Assembly: GCF_022063185.1 (NCBI RefSeq)
Contig: NZ_CP091913.1
Coordinates: 1,171,001-1,235,000 of the forward strand
From: Nostoc sp. UHCC 0870
Lineage (GTDB): Bacteria; Cyanobacteriota; Cyanobacteriia; Cyanobacteriales; Nostocaceae
Length of the DNA stretch: 64,000 bases
Direction of reading: 5' to 3'
Below, one piece after another: positions 44,673 through 53,779 of this stretch. The notes beneath the pieces were generated by a model. The model had not been told where the DNA came from. It worked only from the letters and a program-made list of their open reading frames with translations, and ran no database searches. Numbering within the stretch: position 1 is the stretch's first letter; every line of letters starts with the position of its first letter. Position numbers and translations under genes: made by a program.

Positions 44673-46718
44673 TTATTCATAAACCTTGAAAATTGCCTCA
44701 CCCATCCCTTTAACTTTAATAATTAACTCTTCAGGTTTTACCACCCTAACATTACCACCAAACCCAACAATCCATCTCAAAAACTCTACATCACCCAAAT
44801 ACCATTTAGGTAATACCAATTGAAAGCGATTAGGAAAACATTTATTCTGCGTTCTCTTTAGGCAGAAAATCGACTTAGGCAACCTTGAATGCCCACTTTC
44901 TCCAGGAAGAGACATTTTCATCTGTTGCGGTGGAAATCTTTTCGTACCTTCAGCGATAAATCGAAATATCATATCATTAAACCACAACTCTATTGTCATA
45001 CAAGCCTGAGAACGTTCTTGTTTAATATGACTAAGAAACTGCTGCTGGTCACTCACACTATACCCAAGAAAAATACCAGGACTAGCAGCATAAAGTTTTT
45101 GCAACTGCTGTAATGACTTCTCTTGTTCCTGTCTAGAACGTACTCTTTCTTGAAATTGACCGATAAACAATCTATCCAAACGCTCAAACCGAAAAAGTCC
45201 AGCATACTTTCCTCCCTCACATTCATAACCCAAGTACCATGCTTGGTTACAAAAGACAATTTGCAAAGGAAATGCTAGAAAAAAACCTTCTTCGTCCAGC
45301 GCAAACTTACCCCCACCCGGAAAGCGATTAAATTCCAGCAGTTGTCCCTTAACGATCGCTTCCTCAACTTGCTGTAAATTCTTAGATAGGGCATCTGACG
45401 GTAAAAACTCTGGGTCTATTATATTCCGGTTAGCGATCGCCCGTACTGGATATACCTGACTCACCCCCAATTTACTTTGTACCATCCGCATGGCGAAAGT
45501 TTCATAAATCTCCAACGCCACGGGGTCATTTAGACTTTTCGCCTGAGATTGCAGAACGTTAAACACCTGACTTAACTCATGGGGTGACAAAATCGCCGTC
45601 CCTGCAAAATAGCCGTCTCTCAGGGGAAATTCTGGTAAGATTTTATAAGGCTTCAGCACCTTTTCAATATCCTTGCGGACGGTATCTAAGCCATCAATAT
45701 CAATAATTCCATATTGCCCAAGTGCAGAAACCAAAGTGGGTAAACTTCCCTGGCTGGTATCTTGTAACAATGGATGATGCAGGATAAACCGAATGATTTG
45801 GACTAACCTCTGGAACGTGTAGAAGTCCGAATAGCCATGAGTCACAAAGGAAGATGGTGTAATGGCGTGATTAACTGGTGGGGTAATAGGGGAAGATAAA
45901 GCAATAGTATTGACCCCAATCAAAGAATTTTGCTCTAACCATTCTAAATCAAATGCGATCGCCCCAGCATCAGCATAGATTTGACCGCAAAATTTACCGA
46001 TGAAGGCGGTAACTTCTTCTATGGAACTAGCAAATTCAGGAACATAACCAAAAATGGTTTCTAGCAGACTGGGGTGATTGAATTGCAAACTTCCCATCCC
46101 CGGATAGCGGATGATTAAGGAAATGAGATACATCAGGCGTTCAAAGTCCAGCAACCGACTGTAGGAATGTAAAGTAATGTGGCGATTGCGGTTAGCACGG
46201 TTAGTTAGTGTACGTGGTAGCTGTTGGATTTGGTTTTGAATCTGTTGAATGTGGAAATTTGGGGAAGTGACATCAATTGCTTTGACTGTTGCAAAACCTT
46301 CTGCTGCTATCGGCGGAAACTCTTGCAGAGATTTGTGCATATTCTCAATAATGATATCTGGAACTTGGCGCGTGCGCTGTTGATTCCAAGCCTTGCAAAT
46401 TGCAATAGGGGTTTGTAAATACCACCCCATCCACTGAACATCAACCCCATTTAACTTTTTGAGCAAATCCATCCGCCAAACGCGCTTGGCGTTAGTAGCA
46501 TCATAGATTACGCCATCACCTTGAGCCAGCGTATTCACAATCTCAGAGGTAGCAACTTTCTCTATCTCTGTCCACTCCCCCTGGATATTCGCATCGCCGT
46601 ATAGTGAGGCGCGAATTGCGTCAGTGGAAACAATGCGATAATTCCCCAACTTTGCTAGTTCTGTGGCGAAGGTGGATTTTCCGCTACCAGGGACACCAAT
46701 GAGGAAGTGACAAATCAT
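44673..46718 (-). CDS. P-loop kinase (PNK-like) fused to a WYL-domain regulator
   Basis: A protein of about 681 residues. The N-terminus is a polynucleotide-kinase/zeta-toxin-type P-loop domain: MICHFLIGVPGSGKSTFATE with Walker A at 8-16, then STDAIRASLYGD and VIYDATNAKR. A long helical middle follows. The C-terminal part is a WYL domain (LLEFNRFPGGG, QIVFCNQAWYLGYEC, RFERLDRLFIG), and the end (FLRWIVGFGGNVRVVKPEEL) resembles the WCX extension. WYL proteins bind nucleic acid or nucleotide ligands and regulate several CRISPR systems. It lies alone between two convergent arrays and may control them. A start at 46790 would add 24 residues and is less likely. Confidence 0.8.
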   Translation of the reverse strand: MICHFLIGVPGSGKSTFATELAKLGNYRIVSTDAIRASLYGDANIQGEWTEIEKVATSEIVNTLAQGDGVIYDATNAKRVWRMDLLKKLNGVDVQWMGWYLQTPIAICKAWNQQRTRQVPDIIIENMHKSLQEFPPIAAEGFATVKAIDVTSPNFHIQQIQNQIQQLPRTLTNRANRNRHITLHSYSRLLDFERLMYLISLIIRYPGMGSLQFNHPSLLETIFGYVPEFASSIEEVTAFIGKFCGQIYADAGAIAFDLEWLEQNSLIGVNTIALSSPITPPVNHAITPSSFVTHGYSDFYTFQRLVQIIRFILHHPLLQDTSQGSLPTLVSALGQYGIIDIDGLDTVRKDIEKVLKPYKILPEFPLRDGYFAGTAILSPHELSQVFNVLQSQAKSLNDPVALEIYETFAMRMVQSKLGVSQVYPVRAIANRNIIDPEFLPSDALSKNLQQVEEAIVKGQLLEFNRFPGGGKFALDEEGFFLAFPLQIVFCNQAWYLGYECEGGKYAGLFRFERLDRLFIGQFQERVRSRQEQEKSLQQLQKLYAASPGIFLGYSVSDQQQFLSHIKQERSQACMTIELWFNDMIFRFIAEGTKRFPPQQMKMSLPGESGHSRLPKSIFCLKRTQNKCFPNRFQLVLPKWYLGDVEFLRWIVGFGGNVRVVKPEELIIKVKGMGEAIFKVYE

Positions 46719-46886
46719 TAAAAATTTCAGCCTAAAAGTTTTTCTACTTTCACTTTTAGCCTTTATTTGTTTGTTGTCTAGGGTTTTCAAGCGAACAACG
46801 AAATAGTTCGTAATTAAAATTTTAGCATTTTAGGCGATCGGTAAAGTTTTCGGAGTTGATTTTCGAGTCCTAGATTCAGTTACAGC

Positions 46887-47940
46887 GTTTCCATTAATTC
46901 CGATTTTAAGCGATCGGTAAAGGATAGTGATTTACGGGGTAAGGGCAACTCCATTGCAAGGTTTCCATTAATTCCGATTTTAGGCGATCGGTAAAGTGAT
47001 ATAGAGGTGAAAGATTTCTTTGAACATACTGAAGTTTCCATTAATTCCGATTTCAAGTAATCGGTAAAGCGGAGGTATATTTGCTTGCTTCGATACATTG
47101 CTTGGTCATGTTTCCATTAATTCCGATTTCAAGTAATCGGTAAAGGCAATTGGGATTAAGGCCTGAAGTTGCTGCCAACGGTTTCCATTAATTCCGATTT
47201 CAAGTAATCGGTAAAGTTAGACTACTTTTTAACCTCTCTTGCAGATAGATTAAGTTTCCATTAATTCCGATTTCAAGTAATCGGTAAAGCTTTTGACAGG
47301 GAGGTAGGCAACCTTACCACATATTGTTTCCATTAATTCCGATTTCAAGTAATCGGTAAAGGTTAATTAGTTTTGGGAAGAAAGTAGTTTCTCCCCTACT
47401 GGTTTCCATTAATTCCGATTTCAAGTAATCGGTAAAGGAGGTGGCTAATTTGCCCGATGGAACGCACGTTGAATTGTTTCCATTAATTCCGATTTCAAGT
47501 AATCGGTAAAGCTAAGGCTGAGGAGCAAAAAATGAACAAACGTTTCCATTAATTCCGATTTCAAGTAATCGGTAAAGGAGGGATCAACTTGCACAAGCCG
47601 AAATAGTATTTAGTTTCCATTAATTCCGATTTCAAGTAATCGGTAAAGGCCTGAAGAAAAAAAGAAGAAGAGCAAACAACAATGTTTCCATTAATTCCGA
47701 TTTCAAGTAATCGGTAAAGTTTAATTACGCTTTTAATAAGGCTGGAGAAGTTTTAAATTGTTTCCATTAATTCCGATTTCAAGTAATCGGTAAAGTATTA
47801 AAGACAAGGCGGAAATCGCCTACTTTAAGTTTCCATTAATTCCGATTTCAAGTAATCGGTAAAGGAGACAACAGGACGAATGGCTAGAGCATGACCTTAA
47901 AATAGTTTCCATTAATTCCGATTTCAAGTAATCGGTAAAG
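46887..47940 (-). CRISPR. CRISPR array 2: 15 repeats, 14 spacers
   Basis: Read on the minus strand the 36-bp repeat begins CTTTACCGATTACTTGAAAT and ends GGAATTAATGGAAAC, with a CCGATT/AATCGG stem. The two leftmost copies (46887 and 46961) are variants carrying GCGATCGG, and a half repeat remnant lies at 46831-46848. The trailer is therefore at the left and the leader at the right. The 15-nt 3' end is identical to that of array 1, so both give the same crRNA handle. Confidence 0.97.
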
Positions 47941-48260
47941 AGTTCGTTCAGCAGCCTTTACCCCGTAAGGGTTTCAGCCGCCAAATCGACACCACTCTGA
48001 AAAACATTATACTATGTTGTGCGAAATTGAGTAAAACACATCCCTAAAATCCTTACCCAATAAGCAATCGACACCACTCAACAAAAAAGATAAGGTTTCA
48101 GCGATTTGGTGAGTGGTGTCGATAAAAGGGTGTTAGCCATTACTCATCACTCATGACTCTTCCCCTGAAGCTTGCAGTATTCGTGTTAGCGGGAATTTGC
48201 CTGATTCATCCTTTCACTCAGTCACACCAAAAAATTTCGTCATTCGCATGAAAAGGTATT
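47941..48260 (-). promoter_or_regulatory. Leader of CRISPR array 2 and divergent cmr promoter region
   Basis: It contains the inverse of TTTTCATGCGAATGACGAA at 48236-48254 (shared with leader 1). ATCGACACCACTC occurs at 47985-47997 and 48067-48079, with its inverted copy at 48111-48123. The spacer 47941-48419 holds no gene and must promote both array 2 (leftward) and the cmr operon (rightward). Confidence 0.6.
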
Positions 48261-48419
48261 TACATCCTCAATTTTTCCGACAAGATATAAATATCACCGC
48301 AATTCACCCAACATTACATAAATCCCAACTCCCCCAATCAAGAATTATTACAAAGTATAACTACTGAATAAAAATTAAAATTTCTAATGTAATTTAGACA
48401 AGGCTGCATCCAGTGGACT

Positions 48420-49985
48420 ATGGTAAACGTGATAAAATATACAGCAATCACCTTTGCTCCCGTACAAGGATTCATTGAGAAATCCCGTAAACTTAGAGAC
48501 TTGTATGGTGCATCATTAATTCTTTCCTATCTCAGCCAGCAACTAGTAAAAGAAGCAGAAAAAACCACAACAGTCATTTCCCCAGCACTCCCCAACATCC
48601 AAAAAGGAATGCCAAATCGCATCCTAATTAAAGGAGAATTTTCTCAACAACAAGTAGAAAAAACCCTGCTATCGGCGTGGAAAACAATATTACAAGAATG
48701 TCGCCATTGGATAGAAGCCAAATTACCCGACTATCAATATTACTGGGAAAGAGAGTGGACAAACTGGGGAAACCACGCCTGGGAAATCTTCTGGGGAGAA
48801 GGCCATAATATCCAAGCCGCAATGGATAACCTAGAAACCCGCAAACTCTCCCGTAGATGGACTGCGGTTAACTGGATAGGCGAGAGTTCTAGCTTAACCG
48901 GTACAGATGGAATAGCCTTTCCCGGCTTAGGTGGAGAAGCTAGAAACCCTAAAAATCGCCAATGGACTATCGAAAAAGATGATATTAAAACCTTCTATCA
49001 ACGCCTCGCCTGTGTATTAGAAAATCGACCCCAAGATACAGAACCAGAAGGTAAATTTTTCGCCCTGAATGAGAAATTAAGTATACCCGAATTAGTCAAA
49101 CGGTTAGTTACCCTCCCAGAAATTGCCCACAACTTGGGGATGTCTAAACTAGAAAGCTTCAGTGAAATTTATCGCAGACCAGAATCAAAAAACGACCAAA
49201 GTAAAGGACGCTGGACAGGTTGGTTTATGGGTGATGGCGATGAAGTGGGAGACCATCTGAAAAAACTAGCAGAGTTAGAAAATGGTGATGAAGAACTGCA
49301 AATATTTAGTCAAGCCATGCGCCTTTGGGGAAAAGACTTTACCAGAGACTTCCCTCAAGACATCGGTCGAGTAGTTTATGCAGGTGGCGACGATTTTTTA
49401 GGTGTAATTTATCGAGAGAAAGACCAAGAACCGATTACAGCTAAAGAAGCATTTGCATGGTTAATTACCCTACCCCAAATCTGGAAAAAACATGACCAAA
49501 AAATCGGCTTAAGTGTCGGCTTTGTGTGGGCAGCTTCTAGCGTCCCCCAAAGGGATATTCTACAACATTGCCGAGAAGCCGAAAAGCTAGCCAAATCTTC
49601 AGGACGTGGGCGAGTCACCATCAGAATATTGTTTAACAGTGGTCAATATGTGCAGTGGACTTGTCCTTGGGATTACCTGGACATATTGACCAAATATAAA
49701 GATAGAGAAGGTCAAGCAAATTGGAGTCATATTTATCAAGATTTAGCACAGTTAGAATCACGCCGTGCTTTCAATTTAGATAAAAAAACCTTCGTTGAAA
49801 AATTCGCCATTGAATTTTTTGATCTTTACTTTCGCGGTGCAGGTCAAGAATTACTAAATTATGAACGGGCTAAATACCTTGTTGGTTTTAGTGATGAAGA
49901 TGAGAATTATGAAAGAAGTCAAGCTATAACTAATTGGATTAGCAACTTAATTAAAGTAGGCTGGCATTTATGTTCAAATACCTAA
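48420..49985 (+). CDS. cmr2: Type III-B Cas10 (Cmr2), HD-less
   Basis: A 521-residue Cas10 family protein, MVNVIKYTAITFAPVQGFIE at the start. The first palm shows FMGDGDEVGDHLKKL (about 269-283). The second palm has the cyclase motif GGDD at 322-325 (VVYAGGDDFLGV), so cyclic oligoadenylate synthesis should be possible. No N-terminal HD nuclease motif is seen, and the protein is shorter than most Cmr2. It is first in the cmr operon and overlaps cmr3 by 16 bases. A CARF-HEPN protein at the operon end fits cOA signalling. Confidence 0.92.
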   Translation: MVNVIKYTAITFAPVQGFIEKSRKLRDLYGASLILSYLSQQLVKEAEKTTTVISPALPNIQKGMPNRILIKGEFSQQQVEKTLLSAWKTILQECRHWIEAKLPDYQYYWEREWTNWGNHAWEIFWGEGHNIQAAMDNLETRKLSRRWTAVNWIGESSSLTGTDGIAFPGLGGEARNPKNRQWTIEKDDIKTFYQRLACVLENRPQDTEPEGKFFALNEKLSIPELVKRLVTLPEIAHNLGMSKLESFSEIYRRPESKNDQSKGRWTGWFMGDGDEVGDHLKKLAELENGDEELQIFSQAMRLWGKDFTRDFPQDIGRVVYAGGDDFLGVIYREKDQEPITAKEAFAWLITLPQIWKKHDQKIGLSVGFVWAASSVPQRDILQHCREAEKLAKSSGRGRVTIRILFNSGQYVQWTCPWDYLDILTKYKDREGQANWSHIYQDLAQLESRRAFNLDKKTFVEKFAIEFFDLYFRGAGQELLNYERAKYLVGFSDEDENYERSQAITNWISNLIKVGWHLCSNT

Positions 49986-50956
49986 TCACAATCAACCCTT
50001 TAGGATTAATGTATGGAAGTGCCGGCGCATTCCTATCACCAGAAAACTTAGTCGGTCGTTCTGGTGCTAAATTCCCACCGGAAGCCGCGACTCTCTCAGG
50101 TTTAATGTTTAGCATTAACAAAATTACAGAAACATTTCCTCAGCATGAATTACGTGATAACCTATTTGTAGCCGGTCCATTTTGGGCAAAAAATCAAGAC
50201 AAACAAAACTTTTATGTTCCCATTCCTTGGCATAAAATAATTGCCAAAAAATCAGTAGATGAATGGCAATTAAAAGATGGTCAATGGCAATTAGAAAACA
50301 AGAGTGAAAAACTAGAACCTGATTATCGTTGGCAAACCATCAACTCTTGGGGAATTGCACCCAAAACACTCCAATCCAATCAATCAGTAGCAGGGAATCC
50401 TTGGGAATATATTTCCTTTCTCCATCCCAAAATCAAACATTCAGAACGTTGTGTAGAAGATTCCGACGGATTATTTCTAGAAAACTCCGTCCAAATGTCA
50501 GACGACAGTTGTTTAGTTTATCTCTCTAACTATCCCATAGAACCCGGTTGGTATCGTTTTGGCGGTGAAAATCACATTGTAGAAATCGACTGCGAAAACA
50601 TTACCAATAAGAAATTCTTAGACCTATTAAATCAACCAATTAAACGCACCTTCGCCTTAATTACACCAGCCATATGGGGTTCTAACCGCTTCTCTTCCCG
50701 CCATCCCCAACATGAAACTTTTCCCGAAACCATCGAAATGTTAACCGATAAACCACTACCCTACCGTTACCGCGCCAAAGGGAACTTAGGGAGAGGACGT
50801 TACGCAGTTCCGGCTGGTAGTGTGTATGTTTTAGCAGCACCGATAAATAAACCTTGGTGCGAATGGGATAAAGCATGGTTTCCCAAAGAAGGTTACAGCC
50901 TCAAACAACTAGGATGCGGTCTATGTTTACCAACAGAAATTAAAGGATTAGCCTAA
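49970..50956 (+). CDS. cmr3: Cmr3 (type III-B RAMP, Cas5 group)
   Basis: A 328-residue RAMP protein. The start MFKYLITINPLGLMYGSAGA is followed by SGAKFPPEAATLSGLMFS (Cmr3-type PP...GLMR region) and LFVAGPFWAK. The C-terminal glycine-rich loop is NLGRGRYAVPAGSVYVL. In the complex it caps the crRNA 5' handle with Cas10. It overlaps cmr2 and is directly followed by cmr4. Confidence 0.9.
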   Translation: MFKYLITINPLGLMYGSAGAFLSPENLVGRSGAKFPPEAATLSGLMFSINKITETFPQHELRDNLFVAGPFWAKNQDKQNFYVPIPWHKIIAKKSVDEWQLKDGQWQLENKSEKLEPDYRWQTINSWGIAPKTLQSNQSVAGNPWEYISFLHPKIKHSERCVEDSDGLFLENSVQMSDDSCLVYLSNYPIEPGWYRFGGENHIVEIDCENITNKKFLDLLNQPIKRTFALITPAIWGSNRFSSRHPQHETFPETIEMLTDKPLPYRYRAKGNLGRGRYAVPAGSVYVLAAPINKPWCEWDKAWFPKEGYSLKQLGCGLCLPTEIKGLA

Positions 50957-51790
50957 ATGTACAAAAAAGCCTATGGCATTATTGAAACCTTAGCACCACT
51001 CCATGTAGGTGCAACCGCCGGAGAAGAAAGCGGTAATTTAAACCTAATTTTTCGTGACCAATTTACCCAAACAGGTATCCTTCCCGGTAGTTCAATTCGT
51101 GGTCGCCTACGTTCCGAAATGCGCCTCATAGATGGAGAACAAGCCGCAAATTATTGGTATGGTAACGAAGCCGGGTCAGAACAATCAGAAATTAACAACG
51201 AATCCATCATCAAATTTGAATACGCCTCCATTCTCTGGCTACCCGTATTTTGTCCCGGTCAACCAATAGTCTGGGTAACTAGTCCCCGCCTACTCCAACG
51301 CTACCAAAGAATTGCCGGCGATACAGTCAAATTTAACGGTCAATCTCTCAAAGAAATTGACATACCCGACCCCTACACAGGTGCAAAAAACTTAAAAGCC
51401 AGAGAATCCCAAGGTAAAAAAACCTTATTTTTCAACCTAGGATTTTTGACTATCAACAAAACCGCAGACTTATCACCTTGGTTTCCATCGGGAAAAGAAA
51501 AACCAGCCGTCATAGTAGACGATAGTGACATTGCCATGATTCATGACATGGCATTATATCGCCAAAGTCGTGTCCGCCTAAAACCCGACCAAAAAGTAGT
51601 AGATGGAGGCGGCTTCTTTAACACCGAAGCCTTACCAGAAGGAACAATCTTAATTTTCCCCATCGCCATCAAAGACGATAAATCAGAGAAAAAATGGCAA
51701 CCCTTAAATGATACTCAAACAGACATTTACCTTGGAGGATTAGAATCCATCGGCTTCGGTCACTGTAGCTTAACCATAAATGGTGTGTAA
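50957..51790 (+). CDS. cmr4: Cmr4 (type III-B backbone RAMP, Cas7 group)
   Basis: A 277-residue Cas7-like backbone subunit: AYGIIETLAPLHVGATAGEE at the start and TQTGILPGSSIRGRLRSEMR with the RAMP Gly-rich helix. The C-terminus is YLGGLESIGFGHCSL. Multiple copies line the crRNA and an Asp in the thumb region cleaves target RNA every six bases; Asp residues occur in the RDQFTQT loop. The start codon follows the cmr3 stop with no gap. Confidence 0.92.
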   Translation: MYKKAYGIIETLAPLHVGATAGEESGNLNLIFRDQFTQTGILPGSSIRGRLRSEMRLIDGEQAANYWYGNEAGSEQSEINNESIIKFEYASILWLPVFCPGQPIVWVTSPRLLQRYQRIAGDTVKFNGQSLKEIDIPDPYTGAKNLKARESQGKKTLFFNLGFLTINKTADLSPWFPSGKEKPAVIVDDSDIAMIHDMALYRQSRVRLKPDQKVVDGGGFFNTEALPEGTILIFPIAIKDDKSEKKWQPLNDTQTDIYLGGLESIGFGHCSLTINGV

Positions 51791-51894
51791 TAGAATCCTC
51801 GCTACAAATCCAAATTTCTTTTTAATTACGAATTACGTTAGCGTAGCGGGACGTTAGTCCATTACGAATTACGAATTACAAATTAGTATCACTT

Positions 51895-52305
51895 ATGACT
51901 TGGAAATCATACAACTTAGACCAAGAAGCACAACGCCTAGTCCTCAAACACCGCGACCAAAAAGGAGTCATTGGTCAATCCCACAAAATGCGAATAACTG
52001 TAGCTTACGGCTTAGAAAGATTTTGGGGAGAACAACTAAGACTCTTAGACAAAGAAAAAGCAAAAGGCGAATACTGGCGCGACACCTGGAAAAGCTTCGT
52101 CAAAATCATGCAACTAGCAGGAATTAAACTTCCCCAAGAAGACGTTAGCAGTAGAGACACACCACAAATTCAACAAATCGCCGCTAAATTATGGGAACTA
52201 CCCATAGAAGACCAAAGAATTTGTTTAGCCGTCCTCACGCAATTTTGTGACAGCTTAGTCTGGTGGACTCAACGCTATAAAAAATCAGGAGTTGGCGATG
52301 ACTAA
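51895..52305 (+). CDS. cmr5: Cmr5 (small subunit, Cas11 group)
   Basis: A 136-residue helical protein starting MTWKSYNLDQEAQRLVLKHR, with VAYGLERFWGEQ and a terminal WWTQRYKKSG. The length and position between cmr4 and a RAMP gene fit Cmr5/Cas11, which lines the target strand. The preceding 104-base gap holds ACGAATTACG repeats. It overlaps the next gene by 14 bases. Confidence 0.82.
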   Translation: MTWKSYNLDQEAQRLVLKHRDQKGVIGQSHKMRITVAYGLERFWGEQLRLLDKEKAKGEYWRDTWKSFVKIMQLAGIKLPQEDVSSRDTPQIQQIAAKLWELPIEDQRICLAVLTQFCDSLVWWTQRYKKSGVGDD

Positions 52306-53779
52306 TAGTAATGAAGTCCCCTTAATGTTTCAAGCGCAAATCTCAGGACGCGGACAAATTCAATATATCAGAAATCCCGAACAGTCTGAGAGATGGGTTG
52401 ATGAATGGGTAGAAGGTGCAGCATTTGATGCTCCTCAATTTAGCACCAATGTCAAAACAAAAGAATATAAAATCACTTGGCGATTTGTTTCTAACAGTGG
52501 ACAAGACGAAGATATCATTCGGCCAGTCATCGCCGCCAAAGGATTTCCATACTACCCAGGCGCAAGTATGAAGGGTGCTTTTTTACGCGCTTGTACCTCA
52601 GAACAAGGTGAAAGATATTGCGGCGGACAATTAACTAACAACGATACCCAACCGGGAATTTTACGCTTTCATGGTGGTTATCCCAAAGATGCAACCTGGG
52701 TAGAACAACCATTAATTGACGTAGTTCATCCTCAAGAAAAATGGCAAGTTAAAGATAACAGTAGCCACTCAGCCTTTATTCAGATATCTCTCTATCAACC
52801 CACCTTAGTATTTGGTATTTCCAGCACCCAAATATTAGCAGATAGTGAATGGGAAACTATCTGGAATATTTGGGATAAAGCCATAGAAAGAGGTATCGGT
52901 TCTAGAGTCAGTGCTGGTTACGGTCAACCTATAAATCACCCTGAAAGCAAGTTAGTTACTGTTAACTTGCGTGGACAAGGTTTAGCCTCGCAATTAATTG
53001 ATAAAACAGGCGAATTTCGACCCAATATTTTTAAAGCCGCCTTACGCGGTCACACTCTGCGGTTATTTAGTGGCGTTACCGATGAGAATACAGCCGAAGC
53101 ATTAACCAGAGAACTTTGGGGAGGTTTCGCTGGTAAAAATGGTGCAGTTGTGGGACAGTTAGGAATTGCCTTTAATGCCGTTAATTTAGAGATGGATAAA
53201 TATAGATATGGTAACAATACCATGCCTACTTATGAATTAAATTCAGGAACTCTCAATATTCTCTGCATGGGTGCGTACCCCAAAGAATACAAAAAAGAAT
53301 TGAAGGTATTAGCGACACAAATTTTAAGATTTGCTATGCTGCTGGGTGGTTTTGGTAAATCATGGCGACGCATTGACCACCGCATTTTCTTTGAAGAATA
53401 TGATAAACACTTGATAGGCTGTCATTGGCAATTTACACAACAATCAAATCAATACTACTTCGCCGTAAATAGCCTCAGTCATATCACTAATATTTTGAAT
53501 GATATTCAGAAAACTGTCAACAATTGGCTGAAATTAAAAGGGAAGACTCCAAGTAATCAATTAAGTTCTTGGCGTGAATCATTCCATTCCCAAAAAGTGC
53601 AAGTCTGGGGACGTATTGCAGCAGATGAAGACGATAGTTTAGCTGTGAGATGGTTTCATGGTAATTACCAAGGAGTGAAATCAATTAAAGGTTCAATTCT
53701 CACAGGGAAGATGGGTCAAATTGGCAGAATTTGGCATCGAATGTATCCACACTATATTAGTGTATGCAAATCAACCTGA
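52292..53779 (+). CDS. cmr6: Long RAMP protein: Cmr6-like N-terminal half, Cmr1-like C-terminal half
   Basis: A 495-residue protein, longer than a usual Cmr6. The first half has GFPYYPGASMKGAFLRAC (the RAMP Gly/Arg loop) and GIGSRVSAGYGQP, typical of Cmr6/Cas7. The second half has FRPNIFKAALRGHTLRLFSG and ELWGGFAGKNGAVVGQLGI, which resembles a Cmr1-type RAMP core, and GGFGKSWRRIDHR. No separate cmr1 is found in the operon, so one chain may supply both subunits. A start at the second Met (MTNSNE) is equally possible. Confidence 0.75.
   Translation: MAMTNSNEVPLMFQAQISGRGQIQYIRNPEQSERWVDEWVEGAAFDAPQFSTNVKTKEYKITWRFVSNSGQDEDIIRPVIAAKGFPYYPGASMKGAFLRACTSEQGERYCGGQLTNNDTQPGILRFHGGYPKDATWVEQPLIDVVHPQEKWQVKDNSSHSAFIQISLYQPTLVFGISSTQILADSEWETIWNIWDKAIERGIGSRVSAGYGQPINHPESKLVTVNLRGQGLASQLIDKTGEFRPNIFKAALRGHTLRLFSGVTDENTAEALTRELWGGFAGKNGAVVGQLGIAFNAVNLEMDKYRYGNNTMPTYELNSGTLNILCMGAYPKEYKKELKVLATQILRFAMLLGGFGKSWRRIDHRIFFEEYDKHLIGCHWQFTQQSNQYYFAVNSLSHITNILNDIQKTVNNWLKLKGKTPSNQLSSWRESFHSQKVQVWGRIAADEDDSLAVRWFHGNYQGVKSIKGSILTGKMGQIGRIWHRMYPHYISVCKST

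Noticed and set aside
46880..47098. Minus-strand 72-codon frame across array 2
   Set aside because: It reads through CRISPR repeats (TDRLKSELMETS repeats) and is not a gene.
48420..49985. HD nuclease domain in Cas10
   Set aside because: No N-terminal HD motif was found; the protein begins directly with the palm-type region.
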